Shown here one piece after another: positions 1-8,715 of a stretch of 34,633 nt of DNA (the first letter of the stretch is position 1; every line of letters starts with the position of its first letter). Position numbers and translations under genes: made by a program. The notes under the pieces were generated by a model that saw only the letters and a list, made by a program, of their open reading frames with translations, had not been told where the DNA came from and did not search any database. The stretch spans positions 1 through 34,633 of the forward strand of contig FQWG01000032.1 of NCBI GenBank assembly GCA_900129595.1, written 5' to 3'. Source of the stretch: Flavobacterium frigidimaris. GTDB lineage: Bacteria > Bacteroidota > Bacteroidia > Flavobacteriales > Flavobacteriaceae.

Positions 1-404
1 GTTGGGGTAACACTAGAGGTATTATTTCCAGGTGTAGGATCTGCTTCATTGGCAGTTATACTAGCACTGTTGGTATAGGTTCCAGAGGCATTGACTGTGG
101 CAATGATAGATAAGGTAGCATTCGCTCCATTGGCTAAAGTACCAATCGCCCAGATTCCAGTTCCACTGGTATAGGTTCCTGAAGCTGTGCTGGAACTTAC
201 AAAAGTATAGCCGGAAGGTAAAATATCCGTTACACTTACTCCTGTTGCAGCACTTGGACCTGCATTAGTTGCTGTTAAGGTAAAAGTAACATTACTGCCA
301 ACATTAGGCGTAGCGCTGCTTGCGGTTTTGGTTATACCAACATTAGACTGCGCAACCGGGGTTGGGGTAACACTAGAGGTATTATTTCCAGGTGTAGGAT
401 CTGC
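1..404. repeat. 360-bp tandem coding repeat of the DUF11 domains
   Basis: Bases 1-44 are identical to bases 361-404. The surrounding sequence is similar but not identical, so the unit is 360 bp (120 residues). It encodes successive DUF11 domains of the surface protein. Perfect identity of the inter-domain linker suggests recent duplication or gene conversion between repeats. Confidence 0.85.
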
Positions 405-1715
405 AATATCTGGAGATGCTATAGAAGCACTATTTAAATAAGGACCCGCAGCTTTTACCGTAGCAGTAATTTGCAAAGTTGGGGAAGAACCTATATTTAA
501 TAAACCAATATCCCAAACTCCTGTCGAGGAATTGTATGTACCAACACTTGGCGTAGCCGACACAAAAGTATAACCCGCTGGCAACAAATCAGTAACCTTG
601 GTATTTGGTGCATTACCAGGACCAGTATTGCCTGCTGTGAGTGTAAAAACAACATTACTTCCCACGTTGGGACTTGGGTTATTTACAGTTTTAGAAATAG
701 ATAGATCAGCAGAAATTATACCCTCTACAATATCTAAAAAAACACCCGAATCATATCCCGAATCACCAGTGTCAGCAATTACAATTTTAAAAGTATAAGT
801 GCCGCCAGGAGTTAAGCCGGTAATGGATTTCTTTATCGACTTTGTTATACCATTATGTTCTGTAAAAATCGGGAAAGGTCCTGGTTGAGGCGCTACATTC
901 GAAATGTATTTACCTCCAACAATAGTTGTAACATGACCATTATTAATATAAAAAGCAGATTGAGAACCATCATATCCAGGAGCAGGCGTTGGCGGTGAAT
1001 CGAATCCAGGAACACCTGCATTTACCTTATTTATTGCTGTGGCATTACCATTTGGCAATGTTGCGAAATTCTGAACTCCAGAAATACCTGGCCCTGAAAC
1101 AAAAAAGCCAAAAGCATCATTATATTGGGTACCCACATAATTTGGATACTCTTCTGAACCAAATTGATAGCTAAAAAGTAGCCCTGAAACATTTGGTGCT
1201 AAAGTAATTGTAAAAGAATACGTCACTAAGTCGTATTTTGCATCAGGATCAACTGTAGATAAGTTGGGATCTGATAGAGTTGTAGCTCCAGCAGGGTTAA
1301 AACTTTTTTGAGGATCAGTATTTCTATTTGTTAATTCGAAAGGGGCATTTCCTGTACTAAAATACGCACCACTCGGTATTTCCAAACCAGCGCCACTAAC
1401 TCCATTCGAAAAGACAGCAACTTGATTTGCACGCAATGTTGTAGCAGTTGCTGCTCCCGACAATGTTCCTCCAACAATTACTATTCCAGGACCATTTAAA
1501 GCACTATTTATCTGCAAATTTGATGGATTTGTTGTAATGGTAGCTTGAGCATACATTGAAGATGATACATTAAAAAGAAAAAAAACTATTATAAAATAAG
1601 ATAAGTAATTAAATTGTAATATTCTCTTCAAACTTAATAGTACTTTACTAAATAGAAAATACAAAATCAATAATAAAATTTTAATTACAGAATTAATGAG
1701 TGTAAAATTATTCAT
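1..1715 (-). CDS. Choice-of-anchor L / DUF11-repeat secreted surface protein (5' part only)
   Basis: The frame is open on the minus strand from an ATG at 1715 to the window edge (about 571 codons), so the C-terminus is missing. The N-terminus is hydrophobic and ends in a signal-peptidase-like site, SSSMYAQA. The ATG gives an unusually long leader of about 57 residues with two hydrophobic stretches. An in-frame TTG at 1631 would give a compact 30-residue signal peptide and may be the true start. A choice-of-anchor L domain follows, with the typical QFGSEEYPNYVGT segment. From about residue 335 come DUF11-type beta-sandwich repeats (motifs DLSISKTV, VFTLTAGNTGP, LPAGYTFVSA, DPTPGNNTSSVTPTP) with a period near 120 residues. 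In Bacteroidota such proteins are usually exported adhesins with a C-terminal type IX secretion or gliding-associated domain. That end is not visible here, so the secretion route is inferred. Confidence 0.9.
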   Translation of the reverse strand, partial: MNNFTLINSVIKILLLILYFLFSKVLLSLKRILQFNYLSYFIIVFFLFNVSSSMYAQATITTNPSNLQINSALNGPGIVIVGGTLSGAATATTLRANQVAVFSNGVSGAGLEIPSGAYFSTGNAPFELTNRNTDPQKSFNPAGATTLSDPNLSTVDPDAKYDLVTYSFTITLAPNVSGLLFSYQFGSEEYPNYVGTQYNDAFGFFVSGPGISGVQNFATLPNGNATAINKVNAGVPGFDSPPTPAPGYDGSQSAFYINNGHVTTIVGGKYISNVAPQPGPFPIFTEHNGITKSIKKSITGLTPGGTYTFKIVIADTGDSGYDSGVFLDIVEGIISADLSISKTVNNPSPNVGSNVVFTLTAGNTGPGNAPNTKVTDLLPAGYTFVSATPSVGTYNSSTGVWDIGLLNIGSSPTLQITATVKAAGPYLNSASIASPDIADPTPGNNTSSVTPTPVAQSNVGITKTASSATPNVGSNVTFTLTATNAGPSAATGVSVTDILPSGYTFVSSSTASGTYTSGTGIWAIGTLANGANATLSIIATVNASGTYTNSASITANEADPTPGNNTSSVTP

Positions 1716-2112
1716 ACTATAGAAATTTTAATTAAAAATTGAACAAATTAATATACGAGATAAATTATAGATTGGTTTTAAAAAAAACTGACAAAAAAAA
1801 ACTTAATATTATTTCATAAACTTACAAATTAAAATTTTACTATTTCAAAAAAATCCGACAAAAAAAATAACCACCATATTATAAACCTACAAAAATAAAT
1901 AAACATTAAATCATTAAATTACAAATAAATTATTATTAAACTTAAAAATATCAACAAAAAATATTACAATCTAAAAACAATCCAACAAATAAAAACTTAA
2001 TACCACATCATATACTTACAAATAAAATTAAAAAAAATAAAACTAAAAATGGAGATTCAATAACTAGAAAGATTACTAATTTAGTTTTGAATTAAAGATA
2101 AAAAACACACCT
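1716..2112. other. AT-rich non-coding stretch with three degenerate repeats
   Basis: No convincing gene is present. Three imperfect copies of a roughly 40-bp AT-rich unit, of the form (g/a)acaaa-aaa-acttaat...ata-acttacaaa, occur at about 1790-1830, 1857-1896 and 1983-2025. The promoter of the surface-protein gene presumably lies at the left end. The rest has no recognised feature. Confidence 0.4.
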
Positions 2113-2770
2113 AGTTTTGTCACATCTGTAAGAATCAAGTATAAAAAATTTAAGCAATTTAAACGTTAAACCACCAATTTACGGAATGATTTAATCATTA
2201 TCCCTAGTCCAACCACCTGACTCTTTCTCAGCATATATACAACTTCAATTCCACTCAAACTTCATCTTGCCGATTCAAAGTCTTTAAAGCCAAATCCATT
2301 TTGTATATATTACTTGATGAAACGATGGCCCTATTTTACAATATTGTTGTAATATTTACACTGACGTATTTTAATATTTGACAACAAATGATTCTTATAT
2401 TCTTTGATAACTTCAGCATTAGGAACGCTTTTATGAATATTTATTACTTGTGGTCTGTAGTTATTACTAATTGCTTTAATTAGAAATGACTAAGCCGTTA
2501 TTCCTGCATTTTTCTGATCAAAAGAAAATCTACCATATTACCTAATTTATATACTATATAAACAACAACAGATCCATTTACTTTTATATAGATCTCATCC
2601 AATCTCCAGCTCGCTCACACTCTGGATTTTCTCTTCTTCAACTCTGACTCAATAAGAATGTATAAGCTTATAAACTAACGTTGGATTGTAGCATGATCTA
2701 CAAATCGCTCCTATAATCTTCATTATAGATTTTGGATAGCTACGACATGTAATATCCATTTTTTGTTAGC
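2113..2770 (-). pseudogene. Decayed IS6-family transposase, copy A
   Basis: Conceptual minus-strand translation with several stops and frameshifts recovers IS6-family transposase segments in order. They are ERFVDHATIQR then a stop where Trp is expected, IESELKKRKSR, SWRLDEIYIKVNG (a DDE aspartate region), the stretch around IHKS (the usual I-D-K-S-G-A region), NIKIRQCKYYNNIVK, HRFIK, GFGFKDFESAR and SGIEVVYMLRK. The outer end at 2113-2136 resembles an IS terminal repeat and matches the end of copy B. The element cannot produce an active transposase. The opposite terminal repeat was not found, so the upstream boundary is approximate. Confidence 0.8.
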
Positions 2771-2830
2771 CTCAAAGATAAAAGGCATCCCAAATGCGAC
2801 AAAACCGAAAATTTTACTTGTTAACTTTTA

Positions 2831-2860
2831 ATAGTTTTGCATAGTTTTGCATAGTTTTTC
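2831..2860. repeat. Short tandem repeat, 10-bp unit
   Basis: The unit atagttttgc occurs twice exactly at 2831-2850 and a third, slightly altered copy (atagtttttc) follows at 2851-2860. It lies between transposase relic A and the synthetase pseudogene and has no evident function. Confidence 0.7.
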
Positions 2861-2957
2861 TTTCTGAATCCCAAAAAAAAAGACAATTCTCGAATCATTT
2901 ATAGCTGATTTGAAAAAACTAGAATGAAACAAATCATTAAATTAAATCTAAAAATCA

Positions 2958-4340
2958 TTACGAAAAACGTATACCCAGATAAAGAAGACAAGCGTCTAAT
3001 AATTTCTTGTCAAATGTGGACTCTCTATCATCGCTTCCTTTTAAAACTGTTTCACTTGCATAGTGTTCCATGTATAGGTATTTTAATACAGCTCTACTGT
3101 GGAGAGACCTTAGTATATATTGTCTTTAAAAGACTTGTAAGTGGATATAGCTCGCAACTGCTATTGTCATCCCAAACTTTGCGCCAATCTTTGTATGACT
3201 TTTTTTTTGTAATTGCAGCGGATAATACTCATGTAGCAATTGAAAGAACTACTCAAGGGTAAGGTTACTTTCCGGAGAAGCTATCAGGTTAAATTTATGT
3301 CCAATAGCATCCGGGGGTATTAGAAATATGAACGATAGATTTTACCATGTAATCTAATGCAATCAAGCCTTCACGAAGTTCTTTAAGATCAGGATATATA
3401 TTGTGTTTCAAACACAGTTTTACTAATCCTGCCCACCATTGGTAGGGTGCACTGGCTCCAGTTGTCCCATGACACATTGCCTAACCTAAACGGTACGCAA
3501 CAACCGGCAATCCTTTTGAGGCAGCGAGATCTGTAATTTCTTCCATTACATACTTGCTGCGAACATATCCAATGTCTTTACTAACAGCGAGGATATTCTG
3601 TTTGATGTCATCCTTTTCAGTCATTATTGCTTTATTTGTAAAGACATTTCCCAACTATAAACAGACATGGTGGATAAAAGAATCAAACATTTAAGTTTAT
3701 TGTGTGCTGCAAAGTGTACAATCTCGTGTAGAACATCGACACTTGTAGCTTTCATGTACGAATCAGGTTGAATAAAATTTACAGAACTGGCTGAATGACA
3801 AATGACATCTATAGTATCTGCCAGCATATCGAATTATTTATCCGGCTAATCTAAGTTTTTTTTTTGTTATATCTCCAATTACCGCCACAATCCGAGTGTT
3901 AATGAATAGTCTACTAGGATATATGCAGTGCCGGATTTTAAAATACCTTAGATTAAAATTACAAACTCAATAGAACGGTTTAAATAAACAGCAACAAGAG
4001 ATCATGTACTTATGTCAATAGACAGTAGATATTCAGTCACTTTATTACTTTCCTCATCCCATTTTTGATAAGTGACACTGTCATTATTACACATAATTGC
4101 TGTATTATTCTTATACTTACATACAGTTTCTCTAGACAGATCAGGCAATGCAAAATATTCAGTGTTTAAGTGGCCTGTATTATTAAAATATAAAAAAATG
4201 ACTACCATTAATCATCTTCTGTCAAAATCGACTGATTATCGGAATTTTTCTTAAGACGATCAGCAAATACCGGATATCTCCCTTAAAAAATTCACTAAAT
4301 AAAACATTAAAATCATTGTTCTATAATATAAACTCAAGCA
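2958..4340 (-). pseudogene. Decayed nonribosomal peptide synthetase with terminal thioester-reductase domain
   Basis: Stitched minus-strand frames read as one NRPS-like protein. About 4214-4340 resembles the end of a condensation domain and its linker (LFSEFFK, then NQSILTEDD). From 4208 to about 3900 comes the start of an adenylation domain: core A1-like VTYQKWDEESNK, then VAVYLNRSIEFVILI, a stop, and the A2-like GILKSGTAYILVD. An internal deletion near 3900 removes the rest of the A domain, the carrier domain and the start of the reductase. The reductase follows: NTRIVAVIGDITKKK, LADTIDVICHSASSVNFI, LILLSTMSVY, GYVRSK with the catalytic Y-x-x-x-K intact, SKGLPVVAYRLG, and IGHKFNLIASPES. It ends EHYASETVLKGS...STFDKKLLDA at a stop (2958-2960). 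I see at least five in-frame stops and several frameshifts, one beside a run of ten T at 3856-3865. Such enzymes release the peptidyl or acyl thioester as an aldehyde or alcohol. This copy is dead. Confidence 0.85.
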
Positions 4341-4626
4341 TATTTAATATGCTCACTTTAAATTAAAAGTAGGTGTGATCCAGATCTGATGTTCAATCTA
4401 GATCGAAAAAGGATAATCAATTTGTCGATTTTTTCCAATCAGGTTATAGTTTAAAAAAAATCCTGCAATCAATTGAAATTACAGAACACATAGGACAGTA
4501 GCCATCTTCCAAAACTACTTCATGCATACTGATAATATCTAATGAAATACAGGATATTATAAAAAATCATGATCTTAAAAACCTGCTCGACGTACACTAG
4601 TAAATAGAACTATACTCTATTTTTTA
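4341..4626. other. Non-coding remnant region
   Basis: No intact gene or clear relic was identified between the synthetase pseudogene and the terminal repeat of transposase relic B. It may hold more of the decayed synthetase, but nothing could be aligned by eye. Confidence 0.35.
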
Positions 4627-4842
4627 GGTTCTGTCACATCTGTCAGAATCAAATATACGAATTTAAGCAATTTAAAAGTTAGTACGCCAATTTACAAAAT
4701 GATTCAAACATAGTTATCCTATTCCAGACAACTGATTATTTCTCAGCATATGCATAACTTCAATTCTACTCAATAATTGTCTTACCGATTCAAAGCTTTT
4801 AAAACCTAATCCTTTTTGTACGCGCCACTTAATAAAATGATC
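4627..4842 (-). pseudogene. IS6-family transposase C-terminal relic, copy B
   Basis: One minus-strand frame reads DHFIKWRVQKGLGF then KSFESVRQLLS, RIEVMHMLRNNQL and SGIG before a stop. This is the IS6-family transposase C-terminus, with one residue missing in the usual DHRFIK. The end at 4627-4650 (GGTTCTGT then CACATCTGTCAGAATC) looks like an IS6 terminal repeat and aligns with 2113-2136 of copy A. Homology stops abruptly near 4842, where an unrelated plus-strand reading frame begins. It is a truncated element in the same orientation as copy A. Confidence 0.8.
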
Positions 4843-5076
4843 GTTGTGGTACCAAATCGCGACATGTTAAATGAAATAAAGAAATATAGGGATTCAATAT
4901 CCCGAATTTCATTTGTTACAAACACAAATGCAAAGCAGATTCATATTTATGATAGGAATGAGTGGAAAAGCGCTACACAAAACAAAACAGCATTACAAAT
5001 AAGACAGTTTCTAAAAACTAATTTTGGAGGCGTCCCAAAAATCGCTGAAGATCCGGATTGGATTAAAATACTATAA
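4816..5076 (+). CDS. Unrecognised C-terminal gene fragment joined to IS6 relic B
   Basis: The open frame has 86 codons, but its first 8 or 9 lie in the IS6 relic read backwards, so the start was created by the junction near 4842. The remaining part (MIVVVPNRDMLNEIKKY onward, with ISFVTNTNAKQIHIYDRNEW and a tail ending DPDWIKIL) looks like real protein with sensible composition. I do not recognise the family. The most likely explanation is the 3' end of a gene whose 5' part was removed by the insertion. It ends 9 bp before the VIT transporter gene, suggesting the two once formed an operon. Whether it is still expressed is unclear. Confidence 0.45.
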   Translation: MYAPLNKMIVVVPNRDMLNEIKKYRDSISRISFVTNTNAKQIHIYDRNEWKSATQNKTALQIRQFLKTNFGGVPKIAEDPDWIKIL

Positions 5077-5085
5077 ATTAAAATT

Positions 5086-5775
5086 ATGCACGTTGAAAAT
5101 CATTATATCAATAGAAGCGGATGGCTCAGGGCAGCAGTTCTGGGGGCAAACGACGGAATCTTATCCACGACCAGTTTAGTCATTGGTGTTGCGGCAGCGA
5201 GTGTAACCAGAGAACCTATTTTACTGGCGGCCGTAGCAGGTTTAGTAGCCGGTGCGCTTTCTATGGCAGCTGGTGAATATGTATCGGTAAGTTCCCAGTC
5301 TGATGTAGAAACTGCAGATTTGAAAAGAGAAAAAATCGCTCTTGAAACCCTGCCGGAAGAAGAACTGGAAGAACTCACCGATATTTACATTCAAAGAGGA
5401 TTAAATAAAGAACTGGCCAGGCAGGTTGCCATAGAATTAACGGCTCATGATGCCCTTGAAGCCCATGCGCGTGATGAACTGGGAATTAATGAAATCACAC
5501 AGGCCAATCCTTTAACTGCTGCCTTTGCATCGGCAGTTTCGTTTATTATTGGAGGTTTATTGCCGCTTTTGGTGGCTATTTTTGCTCCTATAAAACAAAT
5601 GGTATTTTACCAATACGGTTTTTCAATACTCTTTTTGGCACTATCAGGAATACTGGCAGCAAAGGCTGGCGGATCACATATTTTAAAAGCAATATTGCGC
5701 ATCTGCATCTGGGGTACTTTTGCCATGGTAATGTCAGCACTCGTAGGCTATCTTTTTGGTGTTCAGACCGCTTAG
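5086..5775 (+). CDS. VIT1/CCC1-family iron/manganese transporter
   Basis: This 229-residue membrane protein belongs to the VIT1/CCC1 family, which exports or sequesters Fe2+ or Mn2+. The N-terminal segment RAAVLGANDGILSTTSLVIGV is the family signature in the first membrane helix. A second helix containing GALSMAAGEYVSVSSQSD follows, then a charged cytosolic region (about 75-130) rich in Glu with HDALEAHARDELGI, which in the family contributes to metal binding. Three C-terminal helices complete the fold, and the length is usual for bacterial members. The start at 5086 keeps the conserved N-terminus. It lies just behind an IS-truncated gene and has no promoter I can identify. The substrate (Fe versus Mn) cannot be told from sequence. 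Confidence 0.9.
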   Translation: MHVENHYINRSGWLRAAVLGANDGILSTTSLVIGVAAASVTREPILLAAVAGLVAGALSMAAGEYVSVSSQSDVETADLKREKIALETLPEEELEELTDIYIQRGLNKELARQVAIELTAHDALEAHARDELGINEITQANPLTAAFASAVSFIIGGLLPLLVAIFAPIKQMVFYQYGFSILFLALSGILAAKAGGSHILKAILRICIWGTFAMVMSALVGYLFGVQTA

Positions 5776-5880
5776 TGAATAGTTTTTTTGATTTAAAATT
5801 TAATCGAATCTTAAGCAAGTAAAAAAAATAAGATACCCAACAATTCGTTATTTCGTATATATCTAAAAACAAACTGCAAA

Positions 5881-6315
5881 ATGAAACTAATTACAATGTT
5901 CCTTTTAATGACAGTGCTTCCAATCAACTGGGAACCTGACTTTAATAATGCAAAAAAAATGGCAAAGGAAAAGCATGAATTAATTCTACTGAACTTTTCC
6001 GGTTCAGACTGGTGCGGGCCTTGTATTGTGACGCGCAGAGACTATCTTGAGAGTCAAAAATTCACCGATATGGCAAATGAAAATCTGGTACTCGTTAATG
6101 CTGATTTTCCAAGAAAAAAGAAAAACATTGGAACTCCCCAGCAAGTAAAGCGAAACGAGGATTTAGCCGAAATTTACAATAAAGACGGTAGTTTTCCATT
6201 AACCCTGCTTCTTGATGCGGATGGAAAAATACTTAAAACCTGGCACGGAAAACCTGAAACTACACCTGATGAGTGGACTGCCGAAATAAAAGCGATCTGT
6301 GATAGTAAAAAGTAA
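5881..6315 (+). CDS. Exported thioredoxin-family protein
   Basis: The protein has 144 residues. A short hydrophobic N-terminus (residues 1-14) looks like a signal peptide or anchor, so a periplasmic site is likely. The redox motif is SDWCGPC with Cys45 and Cys48, followed by the thioredoxin fold, including GSFPLTLLLDADGK, which carries the conserved cis-Pro region. The family reduces or isomerises disulfides, or transfers reducing power to envelope enzymes. It is the first gene of a tight cluster: its 3' end overlaps the ApbE gene by 17 bp. In this context it probably keeps cysteines of the DUF4266 lipoprotein or of the flavinylated partner reduced, which is inference. Confidence 0.88.
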   Translation: MKLITMFLLMTVLPINWEPDFNNAKKMAKEKHELILLNFSGSDWCGPCIVTRRDYLESQKFTDMANENLVLVNADFPRKKKNIGTPQQVKRNEDLAEIYNKDGSFPLTLLLDADGKILKTWHGKPETTPDEWTAEIKAICDSKK

Positions 6316-7249
6316 CATATTGAAAAACCAAAAATATTCCGAGTCCCTAAAACTCATGGGGAACAACTTTACTATTACTGTTGTGGCTGAAAATGAGAAA
6401 ACCGGAAATGAGAATATTAATCTTGCTATCGAAGAAATCAGGCGAATTGAAAAACTTTTGACTACTTATAAAGAGGACAGTCAAACCAATCTCATTAACA
6501 ACAATGCCGGAATCAGGCCTGTAAAAGTAGATCTGGAAGTTTTTAATCTTATCGAAAGATGTATCGGGATTTCAAGAATTACCCAAGGTGCATTTGATAT
6601 TTCTTATGGAAGTATCGACAAAAGTCTATGGAATTTTGACAAGGCAATGACCAAACTACCGGACGCCGAAACGGCACTCAAAATGGTACATCTTATTGAT
6701 TATAGAAACATAATTCTGGACAAGGAAAATACCACTGTATTCTTAAAAGAAAAAGGAATGCGGATTGGTTTTGGCGGTATCGGAAAAGGATATGCTGCTG
6801 AAATGGCAAAACAAGTACTTTTAAATCATAATGTGCAGAGCGGCATTATTAATGCAAGCGGCGATCTTTCGGCCTGGGGATTACAGCCAAATGATAAGAA
6901 ATGGACTATTGGCGTAGCCGATCCTGATGCTCCAAATGCAGCATTTTCTTATATGGAAATATCCAATAAAGCAGTGGCAACATCTGGGAATTATGAAAAG
7001 TTCGTAACTATTAACGGCAAAAAATATTCGCATACCATTGACCCAAAAACAGGGCTGCCAATAACCGGAATAAAAAGCGTGACCATTATTAGCGGAAACG
7101 CTGAATTTGCAGATGCAATGGCAACTCCAATAGCGGTTATGGGTATTAAAGCAGGCTTGTTTTTAATAGATCAAATACCCGATCTATATTGTATAATAAT
7201 CGACGACAACCACAAAATTTACACTTCAAAAAACATTAACCTGAAATGA
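6299..7249 (+). CDS. apbE: ApbE-family FAD:protein FMN transferase
   Basis: This 316-residue ApbE homologue uses FAD to attach FMN covalently to a Thr or Ser of extracytosolic target proteins. Family landmarks are KLMGNNFTITV near the N-terminus, FDISYGS, GFGGIGKGYAAEMA, INASGDLSAWG, KAVATSGNYE with HTIDPKTGLP, and FADAMATPIAVMG near the C-terminus, which contains the metal-binding Asp/Thr region. The ATG at 6299 lies inside the thioredoxin gene; a TTG at 6320 is a possible alternative. Neither start gives a signal peptide, which is odd because most ApbE proteins are exported. The last 4 bp overlap the next start (ATGA), so the cluster is translationally coupled. No obvious flavin-acceptor protein is encoded here. 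Confidence 0.92.
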   Translation: MIVKSNILKNQKYSESLKLMGNNFTITVVAENEKTGNENINLAIEEIRRIEKLLTTYKEDSQTNLINNNAGIRPVKVDLEVFNLIERCIGISRITQGAFDISYGSIDKSLWNFDKAMTKLPDAETALKMVHLIDYRNIILDKENTTVFLKEKGMRIGFGGIGKGYAAEMAKQVLLNHNVQSGIINASGDLSAWGLQPNDKKWTIGVADPDAPNAAFSYMEISNKAVATSGNYEKFVTINGKKYSHTIDPKTGLPITGIKSVTIISGNAEFADAMATPIAVMGIKAGLFLIDQIPDLYCIIIDDNHKIYTSKNINLK

Positions 7250-7479
7250 AAAAGCCAAAACAAAAAGCGCTCGTACTATTCTGCAGCATTGCTTTTACGG
7301 GCATTCTACTCACCTCCTGCACATCGGTAAAAGAATACCAGAAAGGAAAAATCAACGATTCTGAAATGGTCCTTTCCAATAGAAAAATCGAAAAGACAGA
7401 ACTTAGTTTTCAATCCTACCGAGAAGGAGCTTCCGGAGCAAATTCAGGAAAAAGCGGCGGTGGCTGTGGCTGTAACTAA
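7246..7479 (+). CDS. DUF4266-domain lipoprotein with C-terminal GGGCGCN
   Basis: The protein is a 77-residue small lipoprotein. Its N-terminal signal ends in the lipobox LLTSC with Cys25. The mature part holds VKEYQKGKINDSEMVLS and SFQSYREGASGA, then the glycine-rich tail GGGCGCN. This is the DUF4266 pattern, whose defining feature is the C-terminal Cys-Gly-Cys. The function is unknown. The paired cysteines could bind a metal, be oxidised and reduced by the thioredoxin encoded two genes upstream, or be a modification site. It overlaps apbE by 4 bp and is followed by the DUF3570 gene after 18 bp. Confidence 0.9.
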   Translation: MKKPKQKALVLFCSIAFTGILLTSCTSVKEYQKGKINDSEMVLSNRKIEKTELSFQSYREGASGANSGKSGGGCGCN

Positions 7480-7497
7480 TTTTCATAATAGTATAAA

Positions 7498-8682
7498 ATG
7501 AAAAGAATATTCATTACAGGATTTGCCTTACTGGCATTATTTCAGGTAAGAGCACAAAATGTTCCTACTGATTCTACCAGCTATAAAAGCAGAAAATTAA
7601 AACTCGAGGAGGTAAATCTTGTTTCCAGCTATTACAAGCAGGACGGAAACAATTCAGCTGTTACCGGGGGGATTGGTTCTGAGCATCTTACCGACATTGC
7701 AAACACGATAGATGTTAAACTGGTAAAATACGGAGAGACCGGAATCAAACATACTTTTGATATTGAAGCTGGTATTGATCATTATACCTCGGCATCATCA
7801 GATATGATTGATTTGAGCGCCAATTCATCTGCATCCTCTTCAGACAACCGCTTCTACCCTTCTCTAACTTATCTGAGAGAAAACGAAGAAAAAGGAAGAA
7901 CACTGGGAATTGGCGTTTCATCATCGACCGAATTTGATTACCAGTCTTTTGGAGGAAACATTAGTTTTTCACAAAAAACAAAAGACAGAAACGGAGAATT
8001 TACAGCTAAGTTTCAAACTTTCATTGATCAGTTAAAACTAATTGAACCCGTTGAACTTCGTTCTCCCGGTCAGGAAGGTTACGGAAGCGCAAACCGAAAT
8101 ACTTTTGCAGGAACTTTGAGTTATTCTCAGGTGGTAAACAAAAATCTTCAGGTAATGCTTGTAGGTGATGTTATCAGCCAAAACGGTTATTTAAGCCTTC
8201 CTTTTCACAGAGTTTATTTTGCAGACGGATCAGTGCATCAGGAAAAAATGCCCGATACCAGACTTAAAATTCCACTTGGAATCAGGGCCAGTTATTTCTT
8301 GGGAGATAATGTAATTATTCGCGCCTATTACAGATATTATACCGATGACTGGAGCTTAAAGGCCCATACCGCTGATCTTGAAATTCCGGTAAAATTAACC
8401 CAGGCATTTTCAGTGAGTCCGTTTTACAGGTATTATACACAAACAGGAACGAAGTATTTCAAACCTTACGGAGAACATACATCTGCTGATGAATACTATA
8501 CCAGCAACTATGATTTGTCTAAGTTCGACAGCAGTTTCTTTGGAATGGGAATGAAATTTACTCCCCTTAATGGAATTTTTGGTCTTAAACACTGGAATAC
8601 CTTAGAGATACGTTATGGACATTATACAAGGACTACTAATATGACATCTGATATTATAAGTATCAACATTAAATACAAATAG
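7498..8682 (+). CDS. DUF3570-family outer-membrane beta-barrel protein
   Basis: The protein has 394 residues, with an N-terminal signal peptide ending FQVRAQ. The segment SSYYKQDGNNSAVTGGIGSE is the DUF3570 hallmark, followed by LTDIANTIDVKLVKYGE. The rest alternates short amphipathic strands rich in Tyr, Phe and Ser (for example IRAYYRYYTDDWSLKA and EIRYGHYTRTTNM) and ends in ISINIKYK, as expected of an outer-membrane barrel. It is the last gene of the thioredoxin-apbE-DUF4266 cluster, and a hairpin terminator follows 34 bp after the stop. A transport or anchoring role for a flavin- or metal-dependent redox system is inferred from the neighbours only. Confidence 0.9.
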   Translation: MKRIFITGFALLALFQVRAQNVPTDSTSYKSRKLKLEEVNLVSSYYKQDGNNSAVTGGIGSEHLTDIANTIDVKLVKYGETGIKHTFDIEAGIDHYTSASSDMIDLSANSSASSSDNRFYPSLTYLRENEEKGRTLGIGVSSSTEFDYQSFGGNISFSQKTKDRNGEFTAKFQTFIDQLKLIEPVELRSPGQEGYGSANRNTFAGTLSYSQVVNKNLQVMLVGDVISQNGYLSLPFHRVYFADGSVHQEKMPDTRLKIPLGIRASYFLGDNVIIRAYYRYYTDDWSLKAHTADLEIPVKLTQAFSVSPFYRYYTQTGTKYFKPYGEHTSADEYYTSNYDLSKFDSSFFGMGMKFTPLNGIFGLKHWNTLEIRYGHYTRTTNMTSDIISINIKYK

Positions 8683-8715
8683 TTAAAAACTTAATTCAAA
8701 ATTACATTGATTAAA

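Noticed and set aside
2924..3262. Plus-strand open frame of 112 codons
   Set aside because: It is antisense to the C-terminal part of the decayed thioester-reductase domain, whose minus-strand translation shows family motifs; the plus frame has none.
4072..4254. Plus-strand open frame of 60 codons
   Set aside because: Antisense to the adenylation-domain remnant; no independent features.
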